A stretch of 64,000 bases of DNA from Natrialba aegyptia DSM 13077 (GTDB lineage Archaea; Halobacteriota; Halobacteria; Halobacteriales; Natrialbaceae). The stretch covers positions 81,988 to 145,987 of the forward strand of contig NZ_AOIP01000032.1 of NCBI RefSeq assembly GCF_000337535.1. The letters are read 5' to 3'. Positions 25,147 through 34,209 of this stretch are shown here, one piece after another (position 1 is the stretch's first letter; every line of letters starts with the position of its first letter). The notes under the pieces were generated by a model. It did not search any database. It was not told the DNA's origin and saw nothing but the letters and a program-made list of their open reading frames with translations. A program made the translations under genes and the position numbers.

Positions 25147-25290
25147 CTCGTGAGAATGTACCCAACCGTGGCTGCAAACCCCATCAGCTTGGAAGCTACG
25201 TCTCGGCTGTCTCAACAGCCGGGACACTGTACGCCGGTTTAGCGGCTTCCGTTCTACTTATTGGACGGTAGCGACTCTGATCTACCGCTG
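25147..25290 (+). repeat. Right copy of the structured repeat (possible ncRNA)
   Basis: Roughly three quarters identical by eye to 23325-23465, in the same orientation. The blocks CGTGAGAATGTAC, GGCTGCAA, GCTTGGAAGC, ACGTCTCGG, GGCTTCCGT and ATCTACCGCTG are shared. The same stems form: 25191-25199 with 25242-25250 (one U-G wobble and one mismatch), 25201-25210 with 25215-25224 (10 bp, CUCA loop), and GGTAG/CTACC at 25272 onward (25267-25286 region). It lies about 60 nt after the tnpB element and about 195 nt before dnaK, which has its own TATA box, so it is not obviously the dnaK leader. Confidence 0.6.
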
Positions 25291-25453
25291 AATAACTAGA
25301 CGGACGACAATTCCACGTCTCACCGATTGATAACGCAATATCGGCCACCAGGCTTATCCGCTTCCATTCGTACTCGTCTGCGAAATCGCCCGACAGAACA
25401 GTGACAACGGCGTGTCCAGAATTTTATTCGGCTCACGAGTCTGGCTAGTAACG

Positions 25454-25461
25454 CTTAAAAC
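25454..25461 (+). promoter_or_regulatory. dnaK promoter TATA box
   Basis: CTTAAAAC lies about 29 nt upstream of the dnaK ATG at 25486. It supports that start over the in-frame ATG at 25465 and places the dnaK promoter downstream of both the tnpB element and the structured repeat. Confidence 0.6.
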
Positions 25462-25485
25462 AAAGTGCGCACAATACCCTCCACA

Positions 25486-27429
25486 ATGGCGAGCAACAAG
25501 ATTCTCGGAATCGACCTCGGTACGACGAACAGCGCGTTCGCCGTCATGGAAGGCGGCGATCCGGAGATCATCGTCAACGCCGAAGGCGAACGGACGACCC
25601 CCTCCGTCGTCGCGTTCACCGACGACGACGAGCGGCTCGTCGGCAAACCCGCGAAGAACCAGGCGATCCAGAACCCCGAAAAGACGATCGCCTCGATCAA
25701 GCGCCACATCGGCGACGACGATTACACCGTCGATATCGAGGGCGAAGAGTACACCCCCGAGGAAATCTCGGCGATGATCCTCCAGAAGATCAAACGCGAC
25801 GCCGAAGAGTACCTCGGCGACGATGTCGAGAAGGCCGTCATCACCGTCCCCGCGTACTTCTCCGACCGCCAGCGCCAGGCGACCAAGGACGCCGGCGAAA
25901 TCGCCGGCTTCGACGTCGAGCGCATCATCAACGAGCCCACCGCCGCCTCGATGGCCTACGGACTCGAAGACGACGCCGACCAGACCGTCCTCGTCTACGA
26001 CCTCGGTGGCGGGACCTTCGACGTTTCCATTCTCGACCTCGGCGGCGGCGTCTACGAAGTCGTCGCGACGAACGGGGACAACGACCTCGGCGGCGACGAC
26101 TGGGACGAAGCCATCATCGACTACCTCGCCGACGAGTTCGAGGCCGACCACGGCATCGATCTCCGCGAGGACCGCCAGGCGCTCCAGCGGCTCAAGGACG
26201 CCGCCGAGGAGGCCAAGATCGAACTCTCCTCCCGAAAGGAGACGGAGATCAACCTGCCCTTTATCACGGCCACCGACGACGGCCCGATCCACCTCGAAGA
26301 ATCGCTCACGCGCGCGAAGTTCGAATCCCTGACCCAGGAACTCATCGAGCGCACCGTCGAGCCGACCGAGCAGGCGCTCGAAGACGCCGGCTACGAGAAA
26401 GACGACATCGACGAAGTCCTCCTCGTCGGCGGTTCCACGCGGATGCCCCAGGTCGCCGAGAAGGTCGAAGAACTCGCCGGCCAGGAACCCCAGAAGAACG
26501 TCAACCCCGACGAAGCCGTCGCGCTCGGCGCGGCCATCCAGGGCGGCGTCCTCGGCGGCGAGGTCGACGACATCGTCCTGCTGGACGTGACGCCGCTCTC
26601 GCTGGGTATCGAAGTCAAGGGCGGTCTCTTCGAACGCCTCATCGAGAAGAACACGACCATCCCGACCGAGGAGTCGAAGATCTTCACCACCGCCGCGGAC
26701 AACCAGACCACGGTCCAGGTCCGAGTCTTCCAGGGCGAACGCGAACTCGCGGAGAAGAACGAACTGCTCGGCGAGTTCCACCTGACCGGCATCCCGCCGG
26801 CACCCGCGGGAACGCCACAGATCGAGGTCACCTTCAGTATCGACGAAAACGGTATCGTCAACGTCTCTGCCGAGGACAAGGGCAGCGGCGAAACCGAGGA
26901 GATCACCATCGAGGGCGGCGCTGGCCTCTCCGACGCCGAAATCGACGAGATGCAGCAGGAAGCCGAAAAGCACGCCGAAGAAGACGAGAAGAAGCGCCAG
27001 CGCATCGAGGCCCGCAACACGGCCGAAGCGACGATTCAGCGGGCCGAAACCCTCCTCGAAGAGAACGAGGAGGCGGTCGACGACGGCCTGCGCGGCGACA
27101 TCGAGGCGGCTATCGAAGAACTCGAAGCGACGATCGACGACGACGAGGCGACGGCCGAGGACATCGAGGCCGCGACCGAGGACCTGAGCACCGAACTGCA
27201 GGAGATCGGCAAGCAGATGTATCAGGAAGCCGGCGCTGGCGGCGCTGGCGGCGCTGGCGGTGCCGGCGCAGCGGGCGGTGCTGGTGCGGCCGGTGCCGGC
27301 GGCATGGGTGGCATGGGCGGCGGCCCCAACCCGGGCCCGAGCGGCACTGCCGGCGGTGACGACGAAGAGTTCGTCGACGCCGACTTCGAGGACGTTGACT
27401 TCGAAGTCGAGGACGAAGACGACGAGTAA
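25486..27429 (+). CDS. dnaK: Molecular chaperone DnaK (Hsp70)
   Basis: DnaK binds exposed hydrophobic peptides in an ATP-controlled cycle with DnaJ and GrpE. The 647-residue protein starts [20 protein letters not shown] (phosphate 1 motif), with [33 protein letters not shown] (phosphate 2) and [12 protein letters not shown] in the ATPase domain, then the substrate-binding domain from about residue 385. The C-terminal lid ends in a Gly/Ala-rich stretch (GGAGGAGGAG type) and a very acidic tail (EDEDDE), normal in haloarchaea. grpE, which usually lies just upstream in haloarchaea, is not in this window; the structured repeat and tnpB lie there. Confidence 0.97.
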   Translation: MASNKILGIDLGTTNSAFAVMEGGDPEIIVNAEGERTTPSVVAFTDDDERLVGKPAKNQAIQNPEKTIASIKRHIGDDDYTVDIEGEEYTPEEISAMILQKIKRDAEEYLGDDVEKAVITVPAYFSDRQRQATKDAGEIAGFDVERIINEPTAASMAYGLEDDADQTVLVYDLGGGTFDVSILDLGGGVYEVVATNGDNDLGGDDWDEAIIDYLADEFEADHGIDLREDRQALQRLKDAAEEAKIELSSRKETEINLPFITATDDGPIHLEESLTRAKFESLTQELIERTVEPTEQALEDAGYEKDDIDEVLLVGGSTRMPQVAEKVEELAGQEPQKNVNPDEAVALGAAIQGGVLGGEVDDIVLLDVTPLSLGIEVKGGLFERLIEKNTTIPTEESKIFTTAADNQTTVQVRVFQGERELAEKNELLGEFHLTGIPPAPAGTPQIEVTFSIDENGIVNVSAEDKGSGETEEITIEGGAGLSDAEIDEMQQEAEKHAEEDEKKRQRIEARNTAEATIQRAETLLEENEEAVDDGLRGDIEAAIEELEATIDDDEATAEDIEAATEDLSTELQEIGKQMYQEAGAGGAGGAGGAGAAGGAGAAGAGGMGGMGGGPNPGPSGTAGGDDEEFVDADFEDVDFEVEDEDDE

Positions 27430-27690
27430 CGGTCTCTAACTTGGATTTCGAGCGGTTTTCTTCGTGATACTCTAGCGGCGCGATTGAATCCAACGCGGCT
27501 GTCACGGGAGCCGAAATAAACTCTGTTCCCGATCCGCCGACAGCGACGGCGTTGACAGTGACGTGAACTCGGGATAGGGAGACGGACCTCTTTCTCCCTA
27601 TTTCGCCCACTTCCTGCCGCGTTCTCCCGCTTGTGATCGGTAAACGCGCCGCTCGATTCCCGGGATTCGGCGGGGCGGAAGCGGCGGTTT

Positions 27691-28476
27691 TCAGTTGTCT
27701 TTGCAACCCCAGCCGAACGCCGTCCAGCCGCCATCAGCGGTGAGCACTTCGCCGGTCACGAACGTCTCGTCGGAAGCGAGGAACGCGACGCAGTTTGCGA
27801 CCTCGTCCGGCGTCCCGAACCGGTCGAGCGGCGTCCGATCCCTGATATCCTGTTGGTCGAATCCGGTATCGTCCTGGGCTTGCTCGACCATCTCGGTCAT
27901 GATGTATCCCGGTGCGAGAGCGTTTACGTGGATATCGTGTTCCGCCCATTCGACGGCGAGACACCGGGTGAGATTGTTCACACCGCCTTTCGTCGTATTG
28001 TAGGGCGTTCGATCCTGTTGTCCCATCTTTCCCATCATGCTCGAAATATTGACGATGTGGCCGCCGTCCCCCTGGTCGATCATTTGGGTGCCCGCCGCCT
28101 GTGCACAGAAGAAAACGCCCGTGAGATTCACGTCGACGACCCGCTGCCAGTCCGCGGCCGACATCTCCTCTGCCGGACCGCGGATGTTGATTCCCGCGTT
28201 GTTTACCAGCACGTCGAGACGACCGAACCGGTCGACGGTTTCGTCGATCAAATTTTCGACGGACGACTTCTCGCTCACGTCGACTTCGACCGCGTGAGCC
28301 GTGCCGTCGTAGTCGTTCTCCTCGAACTCGTCGACGACCCGTTTACAATCAGAAAGCGAGCGCGAGCAGATAACGACGTTATCGCCGGTTTCCGCGAACC
28401 GTTCTGCAATCCGTTGTCCGAGCCCTCTCGTCGAACCCGTTACGATCACCGTTCGTGTCTCCGATTGGGGAGCCAT
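27691..28476 (-). CDS. SDR-family oxidoreductase between dnaK and dnaJ
   Basis: A 261-residue short-chain dehydrogenase. The cofactor loop is TGSTRGLGQRIA (residue 13-24), NNAGI near residue 90, and the catalytic Ser-Tyr-Lys set is SSMMGKMGQQDRTPYNTTKGG (Ser about 145, Tyr158, Lys162). The usual ADGGW end is present. It resembles 3-oxoacyl-ACP reductase or glucose-1-dehydrogenase types; the substrate is unknown. It is on the minus strand between the chaperone genes, so it does not belong to their transcript and interrupts the common dnaK-dnaJ order. Confidence 0.92.
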   Translation of the reverse strand: MAPQSETRTVIVTGSTRGLGQRIAERFAETGDNVVICSRSLSDCKRVVDEFEENDYDGTAHAVEVDVSEKSSVENLIDETVDRFGRLDVLVNNAGINIRGPAEEMSAADWQRVVDVNLTGVFFCAQAAGTQMIDQGDGGHIVNISSMMGKMGQQDRTPYNTTKGGVNNLTRCLAVEWAEHDIHVNALAPGYIMTEMVEQAQDDTGFDQQDIRDRTPLDRFGTPDEVANCVAFLASDETFVTGEVLTADGGWTAFGWGCKDN

Positions 28477-28706
28477 ACTATCGCTGATGGCCCGACCTAT
28501 ACACTTACGTATTGTGTCTTGTGATCGTGACTATCCAGACAGGAAAGAGTCAGCGGCGGATCGTCTCCCAGCACGGAGTGTCCCGAGTTCAGCCGCCGGG
28601 TGTCCGATCAGTTGACGGGGCGTACCGGCCGGAGACGAGACACGGTCGATCGTTTTCGGGGAACGGTCGTTTCAAGTGGCTCAACCGAGTATCGGTAGAA
28701 CAACGA

Positions 28707-29894
28707 ATGAGCGAGGACTTCTACGACGTACTCGGTGTGAGTCCGGACGCGGACACCGAGGAGATCAAACAGGCGTACCGGAAGAAGGCCACGGAGTACC
28801 ATCCGGACGTCAGCGACGACCCGGACGCCGAGGAGAAGTTCAAGAAGATCCAGAAGGCAAAACAGGTTCTGACCGACGAGGAAAAGCGTCAGGCCTACGA
28901 CCGCATGGGCCACGACCGCTACGAACAGGCCGAGAAACACGGCTTCGACGCCAGCGAGGGCGGTATGGGTGGCGGTATGGGCGGCGGCCCGTTCGGCGGC
29001 ATGGGCGGTGGCGGCATGGGCGGTGGCGGCATGGGTGGCGGCGGTCTCGGCGACATCTTCGAGCAAGTCTTCGGGGGCGGCGGCCGCGGCGGCGGTCGGG
29101 GTCGCCGTCGACCGCAGAAGGGCCGCGACCTGCGCACCGAACTCGATATTGAACTCGAGGAGGCCTTCGAGGGCGTCGAGAAGCAGTTCTCCGTCGAGCG
29201 CCCCGAGGAGTGCGATGACTGCGGCGGCGAGGGCCACCCGCCGGACGCTGAGTCTCGAACCTGTCCGGAGTGTCAGGGTCGCGGGCAGGTGACGCAGGTC
29301 CAGCAGACGCCGCTCGGCCGCGTCCAGCAGACGACGACCTGCCCGCAGTGTGAGGGCGAGGGGACCCTCTACTCGGAAACCTGCGACTCCTGTCGAGGCG
29401 AGGGCTACGTCCGCAACGAAGCGACGCTCACCGTCGAGGTGCCGGCTGGCATTCAGGAGGGCCAGACGCTCCGGATGGAGGGTGAGGGTGCGCCCAGTCC
29501 CGATGGCGGGCCCCACGGCGACCTGCTGATCGACGTTGCGATCCGCGAGCACGACGAGTTCGAGCGCGACGGGGACGACCTGCGCTACCGGTTGCCGATT
29601 TCGTTCCCGCAAGCGACCTTCGGCGACACGATCGAGGTGCCGACGCTCGACGGGGCCGTCGAGTTCGACGTGCCGCGGGGCACCCAGAGCGGGGAGACGT
29701 TCCGGATACAGGGCAAGGGGATGCCGCGGCTTCGCCGGCGCGGACAGGGCGATCTCTACGTGAAGGTGCAAGTCGTCACGCCGGACTCGCTCAACGAGGA
29801 GCAACGCGAGGCCCTGGAGGCGTTTGCCGAGGCGGGCGGGGACGAAATCGAGGTCAACGAAGGCTTCTTCGAGCGGATCAAGCGCGCGTTCTGA
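28707..29894 (+). CDS. dnaJ: Chaperone DnaJ (Hsp40)
   Basis: DnaJ stimulates the ATPase of DnaK and brings it substrates. The 395-residue type I protein has a J domain (residues 1-70) with the essential HPD in EYHPDV, a Gly/Met-rich linker of GGMGGG units (about residues 88-125), four zinc-finger repeats (CDDCGGEG, CPECQGRG, CPQCEGEG, CDSCRGEG, about residues 170-235) and the C-terminal substrate domain. I start at MSEDFYDVLGV; the frame upstream is unlike the family. It lies 231 nt past the start of the opposing SDR gene, so it has its own promoter. Confidence 0.97.
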   Translation: MSEDFYDVLGVSPDADTEEIKQAYRKKATEYHPDVSDDPDAEEKFKKIQKAKQVLTDEEKRQAYDRMGHDRYEQAEKHGFDASEGGMGGGMGGGPFGGMGGGGMGGGGMGGGGLGDIFEQVFGGGGRGGGRGRRRPQKGRDLRTELDIELEEAFEGVEKQFSVERPEECDDCGGEGHPPDAESRTCPECQGRGQVTQVQQTPLGRVQQTTTCPQCEGEGTLYSETCDSCRGEGYVRNEATLTVEVPAGIQEGQTLRMEGEGAPSPDGGPHGDLLIDVAIREHDEFERDGDDLRYRLPISFPQATFGDTIEVPTLDGAVEFDVPRGTQSGETFRIQGKGMPRLRRRGQGDLYVKVQVVTPDSLNEEQREALEAFAEAGGDEIEVNEGFFERIKRAF

Positions 29895-29936
29895 GCGGCG
29901 ACTCGGCGCTCGCTCGGCCGCTCGTTTCGGCGCGCT

Positions 29937-29942
29937 TTTTTC
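29937..29942 (+). terminator. T6 run after dnaJ
   Basis: A T6 run follows a GC-rich region about 40 nt after the dnaJ stop and could end its transcript as an archaeal oligo-T terminator. It is also 23-28 nt upstream of the next ATG (29965) and might instead serve as a TATA-like element for that gene. Confidence 0.35.
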
Positions 29943-29964
29943 ATCGCGGGACCCAGTGACGGGT

Positions 29965-30729
29965 ATGACCGAGCGTGTCGCGACAGTCGACGAGTTGTTC
30001 GGCAGGGATCGCCGCGGTGACCGGACGGTCCTCGTCGACGGAACGGGCCGCGAGTTCGACGCACACTGGCTGTGTACGACGACCTGGAAGGCCGGCAACT
30101 TCCTGCGACACGCGGGCGTTCACGAGGGGACGACCGTCGGCGTCGTCGGCAGCGGCCCGCTCGCCCTGCTCGCGTGTTTCGGGACGACGCTACTCGGCGG
30201 CAAGACGCACTTCGAGCCGCCGGCCGACCTCGGCGACGCGGACGACCTGCAGGCGCTGGTCGCACCCGTCGACGATATCGAGGCAGGACGCTACGACCTG
30301 CCGCGGGGAACCGGCAAACTCGGATACGGCGACGAGCCGACCACACCGGGTGTCAGGCACTTCGATGCCGGCCTCTGGAGCGAGAACCCGTCGTTTCCGC
30401 CGCAGATGCTCGATCCAGACACGGCGCTACTGACCGACGGCAAACGGACGGTGAGCCACGCGAGTGCGATCGAGACTGCTCGAGCGGTCATCGACGAGTT
30501 CGAACTCGAGGCGGGCAAGCGCGTCGTCGTCCGCGAGTCGCTCGCCGACCCGCGAGTCGCGGTCGCGGGCGTCCTCGCACCGCTGCTCGCGAAGGCCGTG
30601 GTCGTCCTTCCGGCGGACGGGGACCCGCCCGAATTGGCCCCTGCAGACGAGCGTGGGGCGGTCGCCGTCTCACGGACGACACGACCGGAACGCATACAAC
30701 TCGATCCGACTGCGATATCGCTCTTGTAA
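29965..30729 (+). CDS. Truncated AMP-dependent ligase-like protein
   Basis: A 254-residue protein resembling the N-terminal half of acyl-CoA synthetase/AMP-ligase proteins: AHWLCTTTWKAGNFLRHAGV-HEG, VGVVGSGPLALLACFGTTLLGG, and a late VAVSRTTRPERIQL. It lacks the P-loop-like TSG/STGT phosphate motif and the C-terminal lid with the catalytic lysine, so enzymatic acyl activation is unlikely. Similar short proteins are annotated in haloarchaea and actinobacteria as uncharacterised AMP-ligase-like. The start MTERVATVDELF is chosen for its match to the leading helix of the fold. It lies 70 nt past dnaJ, but a T6 run separates them. Confidence 0.7.
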   Translation: MTERVATVDELFGRDRRGDRTVLVDGTGREFDAHWLCTTTWKAGNFLRHAGVHEGTTVGVVGSGPLALLACFGTTLLGGKTHFEPPADLGDADDLQALVAPVDDIEAGRYDLPRGTGKLGYGDEPTTPGVRHFDAGLWSENPSFPPQMLDPDTALLTDGKRTVSHASAIETARAVIDEFELEAGKRVVVRESLADPRVAVAGVLAPLLAKAVVVLPADGDPPELAPADERGAVAVSRTTRPERIQLDPTAISLL

Positions 30730-30804
30730 CGCGTCACACCGCGGCGCGAACGAATAATAATTCGGACAGAATCATTTAACTGTACGTTCGTCCATACGTG
30801 ACGT

Positions 30805-31374
30805 ATGGCAGATGTTGCTATCGTCGGCGGGGGTCCCGCCGGTCTAAGCGCCGCCCTTTTCACTGCAAAGAACGGTCTCGAGACGGTCATTTTCGACACC
30901 GACGACACGTGGATGCACAAGGCCCACCTGTTCAACTACCTCGGCGTCCGCAGTCTCAGCGGGGACGAGTTCCTCGAAATCGCCCGCGGACAGGTCGAGG
31001 ACCGCGGTGGCTCGATCAACGGCGACGAACCGGTCGTCGGCATCGAACAGACGGACAACGGGTTCCACATCGAAACCGAGGCCGACGAGTACGAGGCGAC
31101 CTACGTCGTGCTCGCGACCGGCGCGGATCGATCGCTCGCCGAAGAACTCGACCTCGCGTTCGACGACGAGGACACCGTCGACGTCGACCTCGACATGGAG
31201 ACGAGCGTCGACGACCTGTACGCGACTGGTGCGATGGTGCGCGCCGAGGAGTGGCAGGCCGTCATCGCGGCCGGCGACGGTGGCTCGGCGGCGCTCGACA
31301 TCCTCAGCAAGGAGAAAGGCGAACACTTCCACGACTTCGATACGCCCGCCGACGTGCCGTCGCTCAGCGAGTGA
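30805..31374 (+). CDS. Short thioredoxin-reductase-like FAD protein
   Basis: A 189-residue flavoprotein-like chain. The N-terminal GxGxxG FAD loop is intact (ADVAIVGGGPAGLSAALFTAKNG) and ATYVVLATGADRS is the second FAD motif. Near the end DLYATGAMVRAEEWQAVIAAGDGGSAA is the closing FAD motif. It lacks the NADPH-binding domain and the CxxC redox pair of true thioredoxin reductase, which is about 310 residues. So it is an FAD-binding core only. It may be fed by another electron donor. TTTAACTG at about 30774 is a likely TATA box. Confidence 0.8.
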   Translation: MADVAIVGGGPAGLSAALFTAKNGLETVIFDTDDTWMHKAHLFNYLGVRSLSGDEFLEIARGQVEDRGGSINGDEPVVGIEQTDNGFHIETEADEYEATYVVLATGADRSLAEELDLAFDDEDTVDVDLDMETSVDDLYATGAMVRAEEWQAVIAAGDGGSAALDILSKEKGEHFHDFDTPADVPSLSE

Positions 31375-31449
31375 GCGGCCGTTACCGCCACTCCACGGCC
31401 TGCACGTTCGGGCCTCGCGACTAACTCCCTGCTCGGTGGACGAACGCAT

Positions 31450-31959
31450 ATGGAGTTCACCGACTTCGAGGACGTGTTCGTCCACAAACTCGCCCAACAG
31501 TACTACATCGAACAGGAACTCGTCGGCACGCTCGACGAGATGGCGATCAACGCGACCAACGACCGATTGAGCGACGGGTTCGCCGATCACCGCGACGAAA
31601 CCCGAACCCAGGTCGGGCGGATCGAAGACGTGTTCGCGGCGCTCGACCGACCCGCGGAGGCCAGAGACGCCCCCGTCCTCGACGCGCTCGAGGAGGAACG
31701 GACCGAACTCGAACAGGCCATCACGGACGACGACCTGCTGAATATGGTCTACCTGAACGCGGGGATGATGACCGAACGCATCGAGATGACCGCCTACGAA
31801 GGGCTATCGATGATGGCGGACCGACTCGAGTACGACAGGGCGGTCACCGCCCCGATCGAATCGAACTACGACGAGGAGAAATCGGCGTACCGCGAGCTCG
31901 AGACGATGGCGACGGCCTCGGAACTGAAATCGCTGTGGGATCGGCTGACTCCGTCGTAA
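31450..31959 (+). CDS. DUF892 (YciE/YciF-like) ferritin-like protein
   Basis: A 169-residue all-helical protein. DFEDVFVHKLAQQYYIEQEL at the start, then FADHRDETRTQVGRIEDVFAAL and MTERIEMTAYEGL, follow the DUF892 pattern, whose members form ferritin-like four-helix bundles. The Glu/His positions that would ligate two metal ions are partly kept (Glu, His-x-x-Glu). In bacteria these proteins are stress-induced and unassigned; here the TrxR-like gene next door suggests oxidative stress, which is inference. Confidence 0.82.
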   Translation: MEFTDFEDVFVHKLAQQYYIEQELVGTLDEMAINATNDRLSDGFADHRDETRTQVGRIEDVFAALDRPAEARDAPVLDALEEERTELEQAITDDDLLNMVYLNAGMMTERIEMTAYEGLSMMADRLEYDRAVTAPIESNYDEEKSAYRELETMATASELKSLWDRLTPS

Positions 31960-32045
31960 CCGATCGGATCGAACCGCCGTTTCTCACCGCAGTCCTCCGC
32001 CGGTCGACCCGTCGACTACAAGAGACCGCGCGCCGAACTCCCCGT

Positions 32046-32327
32046 GTGCAACTCGAGTGCGTCTTCTTCGGCCCGTTCCGCGACGCCGTCGGCACGAAAA
32101 CCGTCCACTACGAGACGACCGCCGAAGCCGTCGGCGACCTCCTTCGCGAACTCGAAGCCGAGTTCAGCGAACTCGACGGCGAACTCGTTGCCGCCGACGG
32201 CTCGGAACTCGCGGGCGATACCGTCGTGACGCTCGATAAGCGAAACGTGACCCACATCGACGGACTGGACACGCGACTGCGGGAGGACGCCGTGATCCGG
32301 CTAGTGCCATCGGTGTACGGTGGCTGA
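32046..32327 (+). CDS. MoaD/SAMP-type ubiquitin-like protein
   Basis: A 93-residue beta-grasp protein ending in Gly-Gly (VPSVYGG), which is adenylated and thiolated for sulfur transfer into molybdopterin or tungstopterin and, in haloarchaea, can be conjugated to proteins. I start at GTG 32046 (VQLECVFFGPFRDAVG), where the first beta strand begins; the open frame extends upstream but is Arg-rich and unlike the family. The gene converges on the AOR-type enzyme, whose cofactor needs MoaD-type sulfur delivery. The 36-nt gap between them suggests a fixed pairing. Whether this is a conjugating SAMP or only a MoaD is unresolved. Confidence 0.85.
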   Translation: MQLECVFFGPFRDAVGTKTVHYETTAEAVGDLLRELEAEFSELDGELVAADGSELAGDTVVTLDKRNVTHIDGLDTRLREDAVIRLVPSVYGG

Positions 32328-32363
32328 CCGCCAACCGGAAAGAAACAACCGGCAACCTGCACG

Positions 32364-34040
32364 TCAATCAGCGGATGGAACGGCCGAATCCGCCGTGGCT
32401 CGGTCCGCAACCGTTCCGTCGTGATTCCAGCCGCGAGCGTCGTAATACTCCGTGAGTGCGTCCTCGAGATCCGGAATCTCGTAGGGAAGTCGATCGTCGT
32501 CGCGGTCGAGGCCGCGCCGGTTGTTGAAGTGCCGTTCGCGTTCGACCGTTCGTGCGCCGATGTCGAGAAGCGTCGTGTAGTCGGCGTCGAACAACGCTTC
32601 GAGTCGGTCCTCGGTGACGTAATCGCTCCCGAACGCGCAGATAATTCCCGTGTCGCGGAACACGTTGTGATTCTCCATCGCGACGAGCGTCTCGGCCTTG
32701 CCGAGGGTGCCCTCGGGATCGAGTTCACCGCTGTACTCGAGGCCTAGCATGCCGGCGTACATGTGATCCGCGCCGCGGTTCGCGACGGCGTAGGAGAGTC
32801 CCTGCCCGTGCAGGACGCGCCCGTCGTGGGCGGCGAACTCCATGCCCTTCACGGTGTAATCGTCGACGTTGAGATCGTCGTGACAGCGGGCGACCCCCTC
32901 CGCGAGCAGATCGCCGATGCCCTCCCGGTGGGCGATCTGCGCCGTGATCTCCCGCGCGAGTTCAGCGTTGCCGAACTCGTCCTCGCTCGCGAGGTAGGCC
33001 GCGACGGTGACGCCCGCGGAGATGGTGTCCATCCCGAGGGTATCGCACAGGTCGTTTGCCTGCATCACGTCGACGATGTCGTCGACGCCCTGCAGCGAAC
33101 CGAAGGAATAGACGGTTTCGAACTCCGGTCCTTCCGTCTCGACGCCGCGGTCTTCGTCCCGGGTCGGGAGTTTGCAGGCGTAGGCACAGGCCGAGCACGC
33201 GCCCTTCTTGTATTTCTTTGCCTCGACCGCATCGCCGCCGATGTGTGCTGCGTTCTCGAACTCGTAGTCCTCGAAGTACCGCGTCGGCAGCGAGAAGTTG
33301 TCGTTGATGAACTCCGTGCTGCCGGTCGTCCCCTGGCGGCGCATCAGGTCGTCCGATTGGGCGGCCTCGCGGTGGACAGCCGTCGTCGGGGAACTCGGGA
33401 TGTCGACCTCGACGGCGTCCTTTGCGTCGCCCTCGAAGGTGACGCACTTGACGTTCTTCGAGCCCAGGACGGCACCGAGTCCGCCGCGACCGAAGGCCCG
33501 CGAGTCGAAGGTCATCACCGACGCGAAGCGAACGAGGTTCTCGCCGGCGGGACCGATCGCGATGCAGTGCTCGGGACCGAGACCGTGATGTTCGTCCATG
33601 TAGTCCGACGTTTCGGGTACCGTCGCACCCGCGAGTTCAGGAACCGGCTCGAACTCGACGCCGGAATCGGTGACGTGGACGGCGAGCGGCTCGTCGCTCT
33701 TCCCGGTGAGTTCGAGGACGCTGATGGCCGTGTCGACGAAGTTGCGCGAGAGGTAGCCGCCGGCGTTGGTCGAGACGAGGCCGTCGGTCAGCGGCGAGAG
33801 GCCGGTCATGTTCATGCGGCCGGTAAAGGACATCCTGGACTGCTGGAGCGGGCCGGTCGAGAGGTAAGCGCGGTTTTCTGGGCCAAACGGGTCCGCGTCG
33901 AACGGGATGCGTTCGTGGGCGAGGGCGGTCGCCGTCGCCCGCCCGCCGACGGTGTCGGCGAGCAGGTCCTCGATGGACGTCTCGGTGGCCGTTCGCTCGC
34001 CGACGTCGACGGTGAGCAGCGGGCCGTTCGCGTGGAGCAT
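32364..34040 (-). CDS. Aldehyde ferredoxin oxidoreductase (tungsten-type)
   Basis: A 558-residue AOR-family enzyme, shorter than the ~605-residue Pyrococcus enzyme but with the family core. It oxidises aldehydes to acids using a tungstopterin and a [4Fe-4S] cluster, passing electrons to ferredoxin. Cluster cysteines appear in ACSACAYAC near residues 279-286 and a fourth in GIICAFGSDY near 468. DSRAFGRGGLGAVLGSKNVK is the pterin-binding segment. GMEFAAHDGRVLHGQGLSYAVANRGADH follows the second pterin loop. The neighbouring MoaD-type protein fits cofactor synthesis. Haloarchaeal AORs vary in substrate. Confidence 0.92.
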   Translation of the reverse strand: MLHANGPLLTVDVGERTATETSIEDLLADTVGGRATATALAHERIPFDADPFGPENRAYLSTGPLQQSRMSFTGRMNMTGLSPLTDGLVSTNAGGYLSRNFVDTAISVLELTGKSDEPLAVHVTDSGVEFEPVPELAGATVPETSDYMDEHHGLGPEHCIAIGPAGENLVRFASVMTFDSRAFGRGGLGAVLGSKNVKCVTFEGDAKDAVEVDIPSSPTTAVHREAAQSDDLMRRQGTTGSTEFINDNFSLPTRYFEDYEFENAAHIGGDAVEAKKYKKGACSACAYACKLPTRDEDRGVETEGPEFETVYSFGSLQGVDDIVDVMQANDLCDTLGMDTISAGVTVAAYLASEDEFGNAELAREITAQIAHREGIGDLLAEGVARCHDDLNVDDYTVKGMEFAAHDGRVLHGQGLSYAVANRGADHMYAGMLGLEYSGELDPEGTLGKAETLVAMENHNVFRDTGIICAFGSDYVTEDRLEALFDADYTTLLDIGARTVERERHFNNRRGLDRDDDRLPYEIPDLEDALTEYYDARGWNHDGTVADRATADSAVPSAD

Positions 34041-34209
34041 AGCGAACAGTTATCCATGAAAGACCTTAGCTGTAAGCCACCGAACTAGTTCGCGTCGCTG
34101 TCCTGACGGGTTGTCGCTGCTACTGGAACGCGAGGACACCGGGAACCCAGCCGCGAATATGTAATAATCCTCCTGTTTGTTACTTTAAATATGACTGTGC
34201 CACAACACA

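Noticed and set aside
23325-25290. att-type direct repeats of an integrated element
   Set aside because: The copies are too divergent for recent att duplication, and no integrase lies between them.
28608-30098. A 496-codon minus-strand frame
   Set aside because: Antisense to dnaJ, whose J domain and zinc fingers are unmistakable.
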